Shown here piece by piece: positions 36,992 through 46,564 of a stretch of DNA of 64,000 bases. Within the stretch, counting starts at the first letter, position 1. Every line of letters begins with the position of its first letter. The notes under the pieces were generated by a model that saw only the letters and a program-made list of their open reading frames with translations, made no database searches and was not told where the DNA came from. Source of the stretch: Clostridia bacterium (GTDB taxonomy: Bacteria; Bacillota; Clostridia; Christensenellales; Borkfalkiaceae); assembly GCA_017468085.1 (NCBI GenBank), contig JAFUJR010000034.1, forward strand, positions 1-64,000, in the 5' to 3' direction. Both the position numbers and the translations under genes were made by a program.

Positions 36992-37471
36992 ATGAAAAAA
37001 TCCGAAAAAATCATTGCCGCCTGTCTTACGCTCGCTATGGGCGTGTTGCTCCTCGTTTTGAAGGGGAATTTTATCAGTATATTGATGAGTATCCTCGGCG
37101 TGGGGCTGCTCGTGCTTGGGATCATGGATATTATTTCGCGTCTTATCCCATCCGCAATAATCAAACTCGTTTGCGGCGCGTTCGTCATCGTGTGCGGTTG
37201 GGTCGTGGTCAGCGCAGTGCTCTACGTCGTCGCGGCAATATTGCTCGTGCTCGGCGTATTGTGCATATATTACAATATCAAGCGCAAGGTGAGGGGGTGC
37301 GCGCCTTTTTACACCGTCTGCTATTACGTCATGCCCGCAATTTGTTTGTTTATCGGCATTTTACTTTTGTTCCATAGGGGGGCGGCGCTCGATATCATTC
37401 TTATCTTCTGCGGTATACTGACGATCATTGAAGGCGGATTCTTATTGTTCAACGCCATTGCGGAAAAATAA
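36992..37471 (+). CDS. HdeD/DUF308-like small membrane protein
   Basis: I prefer ATG 36992 (AAGAGGT 4 bases upstream) to ATG 36977. 159 residues with about six hydrophobic segments in paired hairpins (LTLAMGVLLLVL, ILGVGLLVLGIMDII, LVCGAFVIVCGW, VAAILLVLGVLCIY, IFCGILTIIEGGF). This matches the short-repeat DUF308/HdeD layout. Function unknown in Gram-positives; integral to the cytoplasmic membrane. Followed by a strong terminator. Confidence 0.65.
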   Translation: MKKSEKIIAACLTLAMGVLLLVLKGNFISILMSILGVGLLVLGIMDIISRLIPSAIIKLVCGAFVIVCGWVVVSAVLYVVAAILLVLGVLCIYYNIKRKVRGCAPFYTVCYYVMPAICLFIGILLLFHRGAALDIILIFCGILTIIEGGFLLFNAIAEK

Positions 37472-37484
37472 CCTGTTCTATCCT

Positions 37485-37517
37485 AAAAAGGGCTCGATTA
37501 TGCGGGCCCTTTTTTTA
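37485..37517 (+). terminator. Terminator of the membrane protein gene
   Basis: Stem AAAAAGGGCtCG / CGgGCCCTTTTTTT. Confidence 0.85.
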
Positions 37518-37604
37518 ATTTATTAAAAAAAGGTAAAACCAACATAAAAGATAAAAATTTATCGATTTAACGATTAAAAACTTTTTAACATAACCCCCAA
37601 GTAT

Positions 37605-37633
37605 TTGTGATTGCGAGGGAGTTGTGGTATAAT
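37605..37633 (+). promoter_or_regulatory. SigA promoter of the malate-to-succinate operon
   Basis: TTGTGA (37605-37610), 17-base spacer, TATAAT (37628-37633), 64 bases before the first start codon. No terminator is seen until 50228, so it may transcribe 12 genes over 12.6 kb. Confidence 0.75.
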
Positions 37634-37696
37634 AGAGTTGTATTAGTGTGCGGTAATGTACTTAAAATGAAAAAAATAAAAATGGAGATATAAACT

Positions 37697-38647
37697 ATGA
37701 ACAACAAAGTTACAATCATCGGCGCAGGTTCGGTAGGCGCAACGGTTGCGTACACGTTGGTAGCAACCGGCTCGGTTGCGGAAATCGTTTTGATTGACGT
37801 AAACGAAGCGAAAGCAAGAGGGGAGGCTATGGATATTCTCCAAGCTACGCCCTATCTCTCGCCTGCAAAAATCTACTTCGGTACGTATGAAGACGCAGTC
37901 GGTTCTGATATCATCGTCGTTACCTCCGGCGTTGGCAGAAAGCCCGGTCAGTCCCGTATCGACCTCACACAGACAAACGTAAACATTTTGAAGAGCATCG
38001 CTCCTCAAATCGTGAAGTACGCGCCCGACGCATTGTACTTGTTCGTTGCAAACCCCGTAGACGTACTCACCTACGTGTTCCACAAAATCACGGGCGTACC
38101 CAAAAACCGCATCATAGGTACGGGCTGCACCCTCGATAGCATTCGTTTAAGAACGCGCCTTTCCGAATTATATTCGGTAAATCAAAAACAAGTACACGCA
38201 TACGTACTCGGCGAACACGGCGATTCTTCCTTTGTGGCTTGGTCTACGGCGGATATTTCGGGTATTCCTCTTGAAGAATACGAAAATACGCTTACGGAAA
38301 AGGACGCGTTGAAGGTTTCTCCTTATAGCCGTGAAGAGGTAGAAGAATACGTGAAGAAATCGGGCGGTAAAATTATCGCGGGCAAGGGCGCAACTTTCTA
38401 CGGTATCGCGGCTTGCGTAACGCAAATTATCAACTGCATCTATTCCAGCGCGTACACCATTTTGCCCGTATCCACGGTTTTGGACGGTGAATACGGCATT
38501 TCCGACGTAGCGCTTTCCACCCTTTGCGCAATCGGCAACGAGGGGATCGTAACGACGCTTACCCCCAAACTTTCCGACGAGGAAGTTGAAAAGATGAGAC
38601 ACAGCGCAGACGTTTTGAAAGGCGTTATCGCGCAAATCGAAATTTAA
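37697..38647 (+). CDS. mdh: Malate dehydrogenase of the LDH fold (Arg specificity residue)
   Basis: 316 residues. Rossmann motif [14 protein letters not shown]; catalytic Asp148, Arg151 and His175 (GEHGDSSF). Overall it reads like an L-lactate dehydrogenase ([16 protein letters not shown] with the LDH Thr234). But the specificity loop is [11 protein letters not shown]: Arg81 replaces the Gln of LDH (Gln102 in Bacillus numbering) and matches malate dehydrogenases, where this Arg binds the second carboxylate. Fumarase follows 20 bases later in the same operon. I therefore call malate dehydrogenase (oxaloacetate + NADH to malate); lactate dehydrogenase remains possible because of Thr234. Confidence 0.75.
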   Translation: MNNKVTIIGAGSVGATVAYTLVATGSVAEIVLIDVNEAKARGEAMDILQATPYLSPAKIYFGTYEDAVGSDIIVVTSGVGRKPGQSRIDLTQTNVNILKSIAPQIVKYAPDALYLFVANPVDVLTYVFHKITGVPKNRIIGTGCTLDSIRLRTRLSELYSVNQKQVHAYVLGEHGDSSFVAWSTADISGIPLEEYENTLTEKDALKVSPYSREEVEEYVKKSGGKIIAGKGATFYGIAACVTQIINCIYSSAYTILPVSTVLDGEYGISDVALSTLCAIGNEGIVTTLTPKLSDEEVEKMRHSADVLKGVIAQIEI

Positions 38648-38667
38648 TCGAATACGGAGAAAGAACT

Positions 38668-40044
38668 ATGGAATATCGCATTGAAAAGGATACGATGGGC
38701 GAAATGCAAGTCCCCGCCGACAGATATTGGGCGGCGCAAACGCAGAGGAGCTTTCAAAATTTCCGTATCGGTACGGAAGTTATGCCCCGTGAAATCACGC
38801 ACGCGTTCGGCATTTTGAAAAAGGCGGCGGCGCTTGCAAACTGCAAGCTCGGCAAACTCCCCGAAGAAAAAAAAGACGCCATCTGCGCGGCTTGCGACGA
38901 AGTTATTTCGGGCGAGCTCAACGGGCATTTCCCTCTCGTAGTATGGCAGACGGGCAGCGGTACGCAGTCGAATATGAACGCGAACGAAGTTATCGCAAAC
39001 CGTGGTAACGAAATTGCAGGCAAAAAACTGCTCCACCCCAACGACGACATCAACAAGAGCCAAAGCTCCAACGATACTTTCCCTACGGCTATGCACATCG
39101 CGGCAGTCGTAGCAATCGAAGATAAGCTCTTCCCCGCGATGGATAAGCTTATCGCAACGCTTAAACGGTTGGAAACGGAAAACGAGGGGATTGTTAAGAG
39201 CGGCAGAACCCACCTTCAAGACGCAGTTCCCATCGCATTCTCGCAGGAAATCAGCGGTTGGACGAACATGGTCGAAAAGGCAAAAGCGCAATTACAGCTT
39301 GCGCTCCCCGGGCTTAAAGAGCTTGCGCTCGGCGGCACGGCTGTCGGCACGGGCTTGAATGCGCCCAAGGGCTTCGCGGAAGAGGTCGCGGCGCAGGTTT
39401 CCGCATTGACGGGCAAGGCGTTCGTTACGGCGGCGAACAAATACCATGCGCTTACGGCTAAGGACGAGCTCGTATTCGCGCACGGCGCGCTCAAGGCGTT
39501 GGCTTGCAATTTGATGAAGATTGCAAACGACGTTCGTTGGCTTGCAAGCGGTCCTCGCGACGGTCTTGGCGAAATTTTTATTCCCGAAAACGAACCCGGT
39601 TCTTCCATTATGCCAGGTAAGGTAAATCCCACGCAGTGCGAATCGATGACGATGGTTGCCGTACAGGTTATGGCAAACGACGTAGCGGTAGGCGTAGGCG
39701 CTTCGCAGGGCAACTTTGAACTCAACGTATTTATGCCCGTCATTATTTATAATTTCTTGCAATCGGTACGTTTGCTTGCAGACGGTATCACGTCCTTCGA
39801 GGCGAATTGCGTAACGGGTATCAAAGCAAACAAAGAAAAGATGCACCACAACCTTTATAACTCCTTAATGCTCGTTACCGCGCTCAACCCTTACATCGGT
39901 TACGAAAACGCGGCGAAGACGGCAAAGAAGGCGTATAAAGAAAATATTTCCTTGAAAGAAGCGTGCGTTGCGCTCGGTTTCTTGACGGCGGAAAAATTCG
40001 ACGAAGTATTCCGTCCTGAGGAAATGGCATATCCCCAAAAATAA
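38668..40044 (+). CDS. fumC: Class II fumarate hydratase
   Basis: 458 residues behind GGAGAAAG. Fumarase/aspartase signature [16 protein letters not shown]; substrate-site motifs [19 protein letters not shown] and [11 protein letters not shown]. Interconverts malate and fumarate without an Fe-S cluster. Aspartate ammonia-lyase is the near relative; the malate dehydrogenase upstream and fumarate reductase downstream favour fumarase. The HdrB-like gene starts 22 bases later. Confidence 0.92.
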   Translation: MEYRIEKDTMGEMQVPADRYWAAQTQRSFQNFRIGTEVMPREITHAFGILKKAAALANCKLGKLPEEKKDAICAACDEVISGELNGHFPLVVWQTGSGTQSNMNANEVIANRGNEIAGKKLLHPNDDINKSQSSNDTFPTAMHIAAVVAIEDKLFPAMDKLIATLKRLETENEGIVKSGRTHLQDAVPIAFSQEISGWTNMVEKAKAQLQLALPGLKELALGGTAVGTGLNAPKGFAEEVAAQVSALTGKAFVTAANKYHALTAKDELVFAHGALKALACNLMKIANDVRWLASGPRDGLGEIFIPENEPGSSIMPGKVNPTQCESMTMVAVQVMANDVAVGVGASQGNFELNVFMPVIIYNFLQSVRLLADGITSFEANCVTGIKANKEKMHHNLYNSLMLVTALNPYIGYENAAKTAKKAYKENISLKEACVALGFLTAEKFDEVFRPEEMAYPQK

Positions 40045-40066
40045 GCAAAGAATAAGGTAGCGTATT

Positions 40067-40846
40067 ATGAAAATCAGTTATTATCCCGGTTGTACGCTCA
40101 AAACCAAAGCAAAACAGCTTGACGTAACGGCTCGTCTTTGCGCAAAGGCTTTGGGCGTAGAAATGGAGGAAATTGAAAATTGGCAGTGTTGCGGCGCCGT
40201 CTATCCAATGGGCACGGACGAAATCGCAACCAAGCTCTCGGCTGTACGCGCGCTCGATCACGCAAAGCATAACGGCGGCAAGCTGTTGACGCTCTGCTCT
40301 GCGTGTCATAACGTAATCAAGCGCACCAACGAGGATATGAAAACGAACGAGGATATTTGCTTCCGCGCAAATAATTATTTAAAACTTGACGAGCCCTACA
40401 AAGGGGAAACGGAGGTACTGCATTATCTCGAAATGCTGAAAAACGTCGTCGGCTTTGATAATATCAAGAAAGCGGTGGTGAAGCCTTTAGGAAGAAAGAT
40501 CGGCGCCTACTACGGCTGTCTGCTCCTTCGTCCCAGCGGCGTTATGGCGTTTGACAACCCCGAAAATCCGACGATCATCGAGGACTTTATCCGTGCCATC
40601 GGCGGCACGCCCGTCGTTTATCCTTTCCGTAACGAATGTTGCGGAGCGTACGTATCCTTAAAAAATAGCGACTTGCCCAAAGAAAAGAGCCGCAAAGTAC
40701 TTAACAGCGCAAAAGAAAAGGGCGCGGAAGAGGTCATCACCGCGTGTCCGCTTTGCTTGTATAACCTGCAAGTAAACGGCGGCAATATCCTGCCCGTGAA
40801 ATACTTTACGGAATTGCTCGCAGAGGCATTGGGGGTAGAGGCATGA
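40067..40846 (+). CDS. hdrB: HdrB-like heterodisulfide reductase subunit
   Basis: 259 residues with two CCG domains. CCG1: Cys9, Cys41-Cys42, Cys77, Cys80. CCG2: Cys151, Cys191-Cys192, Cys227, Cys230. These are the ligands of the two non-cubane 4Fe-4S clusters of HdrB, with a conserved spacing. In methanogens HdrB reduces CoM-S-S-CoB; bacteria lack this, so in bacterial clusters it passes electrons to another acceptor. It is slightly shorter than the roughly 290 of methanogen HdrB. The stop overlaps the hdrC start (ATGA), implying coupled translation. Confidence 0.87.
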   Translation: MKISYYPGCTLKTKAKQLDVTARLCAKALGVEMEEIENWQCCGAVYPMGTDEIATKLSAVRALDHAKHNGGKLLTLCSACHNVIKRTNEDMKTNEDICFRANNYLKLDEPYKGETEVLHYLEMLKNVVGFDNIKKAVVKPLGRKIGAYYGCLLLRPSGVMAFDNPENPTIIEDFIRAIGGTPVVYPFRNECCGAYVSLKNSDLPKEKSRKVLNSAKEKGAEEVITACPLCLYNLQVNGGNILPVKYFTELLAEALGVEA

Positions 40847-41229
40847 CGAAACAAGAACGCATTGAAAATTTAAATAGATTAAGCGGCACGGACGTAAGAA
40901 AGTGCATGAAGTGCGGCAAATGTTCGGGGCGCTGTCCTGCGTTTAAGGATATGGATATTAAACCCCATCAGTTCGTGTCTATGCTTTCTCAAGGCAAAAT
41001 TGACCGGCTTTTAGAAAGCAAAGCGATTTGGAACTGTTTAGCGTGTATGGCTTGCGTAGAACGTTGCCCTCGCGGCGTAGCGCCTGCGGCTGTCGTGGAA
41101 GCCGTGCGCGATACGGTGGTAAGGGCACAGGGCGCAAACGGGCTTAAAGCAGAGGATATTCCTCCTATCGTGGACGAATTTATCCCTCAGCAACTTTTGG
41201 TCAGCGCGTACAGAAAGTATAACAAGTAA
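40843..41229 (+). CDS. hdrC: HdrC-like 4Fe-4S subunit
   Basis: 128 residues with two classic 4Fe-4S motifs, CMKCGKCSGRCP and CLACMACVERCP, in the HdrC arrangement. Wires HdrA to HdrB in the known complex. It overlaps hdrB by four bases. A small hairpin (CCGAA/TTCGG) lies in the 57-base gap before hdrA. Confidence 0.87.
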   Translation: MTKQERIENLNRLSGTDVRKCMKCGKCSGRCPAFKDMDIKPHQFVSMLSQGKIDRLLESKAIWNCLACMACVERCPRGVAPAAVVEAVRDTVVRAQGANGLKAEDIPPIVDEFIPQQLLVSAYRKYNK

Positions 41230-41286
41230 CTCCCCGAACGGCAAATTCGGTTAAGAAGAAAAATCTAAATAAAGAGAGTGAATAAA

Positions 41287-43278
41287 ATGCAAAGAATAGG
41301 TGTTTTTATTTGTTGGTGCGGCAGTAACATCGCGGCAACGGTAGACGTGGAAAGAGTAGCGGAGGTCATCAAAAACGAGCCAGGCGTCGTATTTTCCACC
41401 AACTACCAATATATGTGCTCCGAAAACGGTCAGCAGCTTATCAAACAGGCAATCAAAGAGCATAATTTGACGGGTATCGTCATCGGCGCTTGCTCGCCCA
41501 GAATGCACGAGCCTACTTTCCGCAAAGCGGCGGAAGCGGCAGGGCTCAATCCGTACATGGTAGAGGTTGCGAATATCCGCGAACATTGTTCTTGGATACA
41601 TAAGGATATGGAGGAAGCCACTGAAAAAGCGGTTATCCTCGTCCGTACGGCAATCGCAAAAGTAAAGCTTAACGCCCCCCTCATGGCGGGGGAAAGTCCC
41701 GTAATCAAGCGCGCCCTCGTTATCGGCGGCGGTATTGCGGGTATTCAAGCCGCGCTTGACATCGCAGACGCTGGCTTTGAAGTAGATATCGTGGAAAAGA
41801 ACGCAACGATTGGCGGCAGAATGGCGCAAATCGACAAAACCTTCCCCACGCTCGACTGTTCGGCTTGTATCTTGACGCCGAAAATGGTTGACTGCGCTCA
41901 GCACGAAAAAATCGACATCCTTTCCTATTCGGAAATCGAAGAGGTAAAGGGCTTCGTCGGCAATTTCAACGTAAAAATCCGTCGCAAGGCAAGATACGTT
42001 GACGAAACTAAGTGCACGGGCTGTAAGCTCTGTATGGAAAAATGTCCCTCCAAGAAAGGACTTAACGAGTTCAATATGAACTTGAATACCCGTACGGCGA
42101 TCCACATTCCGTTCGCGCAAGCAATCCCCAACGTAGCGGTTATCGACGCGGCGCAATGTATCAAGATGAAAACGGGTAAATGCGGTATTTGCCAAAAATT
42201 CTGCGACGTTGGCGCAATCGATTTTGAGCAGAAGGATACGTTTATTGACCGTCAGTACGGCGCTATCGTCGTAGCGACGGGCTTCAAGCCTATCGATTTG
42301 GATAATTTCAACGAGTACGGTTACCACGATAATAAGGACGTCGTTACCTCCCTCGAACTCGAAAGATTGATGAACGCGGCAGGGCCGACGAACGGCGTTT
42401 TGCTTCGTCCCTCCGACGGCAAGCACCCGAAGGTAATCACCTTTATTCAATGCGTAGGCTCGCGTGATACCAGCGGTTGCGGTAAACCTTATTGCTCCAA
42501 AATCTGCTGTATGTACACGGCGAAGCACGCAATGCTTATCCGTGAAAAATATCCCGACACCGAAGTGCACGTATTCTACATCGACGTGCGTACGCCCGGT
42601 AAAAACTACGACGAATTCTTCCGTCGCGCGGTAGAACAGTACGGCGTAGACTACATCAAAGGTATGGTCGGCAAGGTATACAACGAAAACGGCAAGTTGA
42701 TGGTACAGGGCTCTAACCTTATCGACAACGAGCAGATCACCATCGAATCCGACCTCGTCGTTCTCGCGGCGGCGATTGAACCCGAGCCTTCGGTAAGAAA
42801 GATCGCAACCCTCTTGACGACGAGTATAGACACCAACAATTTCTTGACGGAATCTCACGCGAAGCTCCGTCCCGTAGAAAGCCCTACGGCGGGCGTATAT
42901 CTCGCAGGCGTATGCCAAGGCCCTAAGGACATTCCCGAAACGGTTTCGCAGGCTTCCGCTTGTGCGGCAAAGGTTATCGGCTTGCTTGTAAAAGATAAGC
43001 TGAAAACCAACCCTTGCGTAGCAATGCCCGACGAAATGATGTGTAACGGTTGCAGTCAATGCGCTAACGTCTGTGCATACGGCGCAATCTCGTACGTAGA
43101 TAAGGAATTCCGTCTCGGCGGCGGCAAAACGGAAATTCGCCGCGTAGCGTCCGTAAATCCCGCGGTATGCCAAGGTTGCGGCGCTTGTACGGTAACTTGT
43201 CCTTCCGGAGCTATGGATTTGAAAGGATTTAGCTCCAAGCAAATTATGTCGGAGGTAGAAGCAATATGCAAGATGTAA
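41287..43278 (+). CDS. hdrA: HdrA-like FAD subunit (candidate bifurcation site)
   Basis: I take ATG 41287, about 9 bases after AAAGAGAG, over the GTG at 41278. 663 residues. N-terminal HdrA domain with FICWCGSNIA (Cys9, Cys11) and Cys69 and Cys101. FAD motif VIGGGIAGIQAA (147-157), LDCSACILTPKM with Cys191 and Cys194, 4Fe-4S ligands Cys243/246/249/253, and a second set in GKCGICQKFC. Two C-terminal ferredoxin motifs (CNGCSQCANVC and CQGCGACTVTC) could deliver low-potential electrons to ferredoxin. In methanogen Hdr this FAD bifurcates electrons. The C-terminus overlaps the next gene by 13 bases. Confidence 0.9.
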   Translation: MQRIGVFICWCGSNIAATVDVERVAEVIKNEPGVVFSTNYQYMCSENGQQLIKQAIKEHNLTGIVIGACSPRMHEPTFRKAAEAAGLNPYMVEVANIREHCSWIHKDMEEATEKAVILVRTAIAKVKLNAPLMAGESPVIKRALVIGGGIAGIQAALDIADAGFEVDIVEKNATIGGRMAQIDKTFPTLDCSACILTPKMVDCAQHEKIDILSYSEIEEVKGFVGNFNVKIRRKARYVDETKCTGCKLCMEKCPSKKGLNEFNMNLNTRTAIHIPFAQAIPNVAVIDAAQCIKMKTGKCGICQKFCDVGAIDFEQKDTFIDRQYGAIVVATGFKPIDLDNFNEYGYHDNKDVVTSLELERLMNAAGPTNGVLLRPSDGKHPKVITFIQCVGSRDTSGCGKPYCSKICCMYTAKHAMLIREKYPDTEVHVFYIDVRTPGKNYDEFFRRAVEQYGVDYIKGMVGKVYNENGKLMVQGSNLIDNEQITIESDLVVLAAAIEPEPSVRKIATLLTTSIDTNNFLTESHAKLRPVESPTAGVYLAGVCQGPKDIPETVSQASACAAKVIGLLVKDKLKTNPCVAMPDEMMCNGCSQCANVCAYGAISYVDKEFRLGGGKTEIRRVASVNPAVCQGCGACTVTCPSGAMDLKGFSSKQIMSEVEAICKM

Positions 43279-43721
43279 CGACGGAAAAGAAAGAATTTAC
43301 GCCTACTATCGTGGCGTTTTGCTGTAACTGGTGCTCGTACGCAGGCGCAGACCTTGCAGGCTCCAGCCGTTTGACCTATCCCGCAAACGTAAAAATCATT
43401 CGCGTACCTTGCTCCTGCCGTGTGAATCCCATGTTCGTGCTTAAAGCGTTCCAGCAAGGCGCGGACGGCGTGATCCTTTGCGGTTGCCACCCCGGCGACT
43501 GCCATTACGTAACGGGCAATTATTACACCAGAAGAAGAATGGCGCTTTTGTATAGCTTCCTTAATTATATGGGTATCGAAAAAGAACGCACCCGCGTAGA
43601 ATGGGTTTCTGCGGCGGAGGGCGCGCGCTTTGCGGCTGTCATGAACGATTTCGTGAAGCAAGTAGCCGATCTTGGCGAAAACAAACGCCTCACCGACCTT
43701 CGCGTAAAGGAGGGCGAATAA
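43266..43721 (+). CDS. flxD: FlxD/MvhD-like 2Fe-2S electron-transfer subunit
   Basis: 151 residues; overlaps hdrA. MvhD/FlpD pattern: FCCNWCSYAGAD (Cys19, Cys20, Cys23), VPCSCR (Cys49, Cys51), and GCHPGDCHY (Cys74, Cys79). In Mvh-Hdr and Flx-Hdr complexes this subunit carries electrons from the donor module to HdrA. Strong AAAGGAGGG for the next gene lies in its 3' end. Confidence 0.88.
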   Translation: MQDVTTEKKEFTPTIVAFCCNWCSYAGADLAGSSRLTYPANVKIIRVPCSCRVNPMFVLKAFQQGADGVILCGCHPGDCHYVTGNYYTRRRMALLYSFLNYMGIEKERTRVEWVSAAEGARFAAVMNDFVKQVADLGENKRLTDLRVKEGE

Positions 43722-43722
43722 T

Positions 43723-44703
43723 ATGAAAGACGTACAATTGAAAATGTTAGAACGCGCAAAAGAACTGCTTGCAAGCGGCGAGGTAGCGCGCGTTGTCGGC
43801 TGGCAGAAAGGGGAATTTTTCTACGACCCCACGCCCGCGGTATTTGAAAGCGTAGAGGAGCTTGAAAAGGGCTTCGTTTACGATTGGTTCTGCGGCGCAA
43901 ATCTTTCCAAATATTTAATTCAAATCAGCAAGAAAGAAGGCAAAACGGCAGTTTTCCTCAAGCCTTGCGATACGTATAGCTTTAATCAGCTCGTAAAAGA
44001 ACACCGTATCAACCGCGAAAAGGTTTACGTTATCGCAGTAGAATGTCTTGGCAAGCTCAACGTAGAGGCAATCAAGGCAAGCGGCGTTTCCATGATGACG
44101 GGGGTTGAGGTTGTTGATAAGCAAGTAAAGGTTTCTTCCCTCTACGGCGAGGTGGTGCTTAATAAGCCTGACGTCGTGCTTTCTAAGTGTGCGGTCTGCA
44201 ACAAAACGCACCAAGTCAAGGACGAAGAAATCATCCTTCACGAACGCTCCGAACGCGACGTAGACCGCTTTGCGGAAGTGGCAAAATTGGAAGCGATGAC
44301 GGAGGACGAACGCTTTGCGTTCTGGCGTGAACAGCTTTCCAAGTGTATCCGTTGCAACGCTTGCCGTAACGTATGTCCTGCATGCTCTTGCGTGAAGTGC
44401 GTATTCGATAATCCCGCTTCGGGCATTGCGGCAAAGGCAAACGACGATACGTTTGAAGAACAGATGTTCCACATCATTCGTGCGTTCCACGTGGCTGGTC
44501 GTTGTACCGACTGCGGCGAATGCTCGCGTGTATGCCCTCAAAATATTCCTTTGCATTTGCTCAACAGAAAGTTCATCAAAGACATCGACGGCTTGTACGG
44601 CGAATATCAGGCAGGGGAAACGGCAGAAGGCAAAACTCCTCTTACTTCGTATACGGAAGAGGACGCAGAGCCTAACGACGTTCTTAACGGGGAGGCAAAA
44701 TAA
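43723..44703 (+). CDS. flxB: FlxB-like 4Fe-4S oxidoreductase subunit
   Basis: 326 residues. The N-terminal two thirds resembles the FrhB/FdhB-type domain (FLKPCDTYSFNQLVKEH, VECLGKLN). The C-terminal third has ferredoxin motifs CIRCNACRNVCP, with an extra CSCVKC, and CTDCGECSRVCPQ. This layout fits FlxB of the FlxABCD-HdrABC NADH dehydrogenase/Hdr complexes. It overlaps the next gene by one base. The exact subunit letter is inferred from order and content. Confidence 0.75.
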   Translation: MKDVQLKMLERAKELLASGEVARVVGWQKGEFFYDPTPAVFESVEELEKGFVYDWFCGANLSKYLIQISKKEGKTAVFLKPCDTYSFNQLVKEHRINREKVYVIAVECLGKLNVEAIKASGVSMMTGVEVVDKQVKVSSLYGEVVLNKPDVVLSKCAVCNKTHQVKDEEIILHERSERDVDRFAEVAKLEAMTEDERFAFWREQLSKCIRCNACRNVCPACSCVKCVFDNPASGIAAKANDDTFEEQMFHIIRAFHVAGRCTDCGECSRVCPQNIPLHLLNRKFIKDIDGLYGEYQAGETAEGKTPLTSYTEEDAEPNDVLNGEAK

Positions 44704-45731
44704 TGTTGAAAATTTCTAAAAGCAATTTGAACGCATTATATGCAAAAATCAACGAAACGATGGGGCTTTTTATTCCCATCAAAAAGGCAGGCGAGGTGAA
44801 TTACCACGTTTGGGGCGAGGGGAAAGAAGTTTCCTTGGAAACCCTCAAGACGGTGAAATCCCCTAAAAACATGTTCTTCCCGCAAACGGAAAATATGATG
44901 AAATTCAAGACGGAAGGGAAGAATATCGAAATTATCGACGTTCGTGACGAAAAAAGACCTTTCGTACTCTTCGGCGTTAAGCCTTGCGATTATAAGGCGA
45001 TTGAGGTTTTGGATAAGGTATTCCTCGCCGACCCCGTAGATACTTATTATAAGGCAAGAAGAGACGCTACGACTATCGTTACGCTCGCTTGCTCCAAGCC
45101 CGAAGAAAGCTGCTTTTGTAAGGTGTTCGATATCGACGCTACGGGCGCTTACGGCGACGTAACCGTTTGGCTCGACGACGAAAATCTTTATTGGCAGGCA
45201 AACACCCAAAAGGGCGAAGCGCTTACTGCGGCTGTAAAAGAGTTGTTTGCAGACGGCGGCGAAGAGGAGGTTGCGGCGCAACAATCCGCTACTAAGGCTA
45301 TTATTGACCAATTGCCTTTTTCTAACCTCGATTTAAGCAAATTCAAGCCCGAAAACTTGAACGAATTGTTCGACGCGACAGAATGGGAAGAAATGAGCGA
45401 GGCTTGCCTCGGCTGCGGTACGTGTACTTTCGTATGTCCTACCTGCCAATGCTTCGACATTCGCGATTTTAAAACGCACGAAGGGGTTATCCGCTACCGT
45501 TGCTGGGATTCCTGTATGTATTCCGACTTCACGTTGATGGCGCACGGCAACAGCCGTACCACGCAAATGCAGAGATTCCGTCAAAGATTTATGCACAAGC
45601 TCGTATATTATCCTTCGCAAAACGACGGCTTGTATTCCTGCGTCGGCTGCGGCAGATGCGTAAACAAGTGTCCTCAAAATCTTAATATCGTTAAGGTCAT
45701 CAAAAAGCTGGGAGGTAAAGCAAATGATTGA
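44703..45731 (+). CDS. flxC: FlxC-like (AsrA-type) 4Fe-4S subunit
   Basis: 342 residues. Resembles anaerobic sulfite reductase subunit A and hydrogenase beta subunits: FGVKPCDYKAIEVLDKVF, CSKPEESCFC, then 4Fe-4S motifs CLGCGTCTFVCPTC and CVGCGRCVNKCPQN. No sulfite reductase catalytic subunit (AsrC) is nearby, so an electron-transfer role between FlxA and the rest is more likely. It overlaps flxA by 8 bases. Confidence 0.75.
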   Translation: MLKISKSNLNALYAKINETMGLFIPIKKAGEVNYHVWGEGKEVSLETLKTVKSPKNMFFPQTENMMKFKTEGKNIEIIDVRDEKRPFVLFGVKPCDYKAIEVLDKVFLADPVDTYYKARRDATTIVTLACSKPEESCFCKVFDIDATGAYGDVTVWLDDENLYWQANTQKGEALTAAVKELFADGGEEEVAAQQSATKAIIDQLPFSNLDLSKFKPENLNELFDATEWEEMSEACLGCGTCTFVCPTCQCFDIRDFKTHEGVIRYRCWDSCMYSDFTLMAHGNSRTTQMQRFRQRFMHKLVYYPSQNDGLYSCVGCGRCVNKCPQNLNIVKVIKKLGGKAND

Positions 45732-46551
45732 AGAAACGCTAATTCCTAAAATCGGCGTCGTAACGGACATCCGCAAGGATACGCCCGACGTAAAAACCTT
45801 CCGCGTCGTTGGCACGGACGGTAAAAAATTGTTTCAACATATGCCCGGTCAATGCGCTATGGTATCCATTCCCGGCGTTGGCGAGTGTATGTTCTCCATT
45901 ACCTCTTCGCCCACAAACGAAGAATATATGGAATTTTCCATCAAAAAGTGCGGTTGCGTAACGGAAGTTATCCATGCATTAGAGGTTGGTCAGCAGATCA
46001 CCGTTCGCGGACCTTACGGCAAAAACTTCCCCGTAGAAGAAGATTTCAAGGGCAAGGACTTGCTCTTTATTGCAGGCGGTATCGGTCTTGCGCCCTTGCG
46101 TAGCGTTATCAACTACGTTCGTCATTATCGCGCAAATTACGGCAAAGTCGTTATCGTTTACGGCGCGAGAAGTAAGGACGACCTCGTAGACATCGACGAA
46201 ATCCAAAACGAATGGGTAAACGAGCCGAACACGGACGTATACCTCACCATTGACCGCCCTCAAGAGGGGTGGGACGGACACGTTGGCTTCGTTCCTTCCT
46301 ACGTAAAGGAATTGGGACTCGACCCGAATATGACGGCAGTGCTTTGCGGGCCTCCCATCATGATCAAATTCACGTTGCAGGGGCTTTTGGAACTCGGTTT
46401 TGACAAATCGCGTATCTTCACGACGTTAGAGCTTCGCATGAAGTGCGGCGTAGGTAAGTGCGGCAGATGTAACGTAGGCGACAAGTTCGTTTGCAAGGAC
46501 GGTCCCGTATTCCGTATGACCGAGCTTGACGAGCTTCCCGATGAGTATTAA
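45724..46551 (+). CDS. flxA: FlxA-like (AsrB-type) FAD/NAD(P)H oxidoreductase subunit
   Basis: 275 residues of the ferredoxin-reductase fold. FAD region around MPGQCAMVSIPG and MFSITSSP; NAD-binding region LLFIAGGIGLAPLRS; C-terminal 2Fe-2S ligands CGVGKCGRCNVGDKFVC as in AsrB and PyrK. It is the expected entry point for NADH electrons in Flx-Hdr complexes. NADH versus NADPH preference cannot be read by eye. Confidence 0.82.
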   Translation: MIEETLIPKIGVVTDIRKDTPDVKTFRVVGTDGKKLFQHMPGQCAMVSIPGVGECMFSITSSPTNEEYMEFSIKKCGCVTEVIHALEVGQQITVRGPYGKNFPVEEDFKGKDLLFIAGGIGLAPLRSVINYVRHYRANYGKVVIVYGARSKDDLVDIDEIQNEWVNEPNTDVYLTIDRPQEGWDGHVGFVPSYVKELGLDPNMTAVLCGPPIMIKFTLQGLLELGFDKSRIFTTLELRMKCGVGKCGRCNVGDKFVCKDGPVFRMTELDELPDEY

Positions 46552-46564
46552 GGAGAAAACACAC

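Noticed and set aside
37580-37640. Rex operator before the malate-to-succinate operon
   Set aside because: TTGTGA is present as the -35 element but the matching inverted half is missing.
41251-43242. 663-codon minus-strand frame opposite hdrA
   Set aside because: A long shadow frame produced by codon bias; hdrA has full motifs on the plus strand and the shadow has none.
44703-46551. Anaerobic sulfite reductase (AsrAB) operon
   Set aside because: The two genes resemble AsrA and AsrB, but AsrC is absent and they sit within an Hdr-MvhD cluster, so the Flx reading is better.
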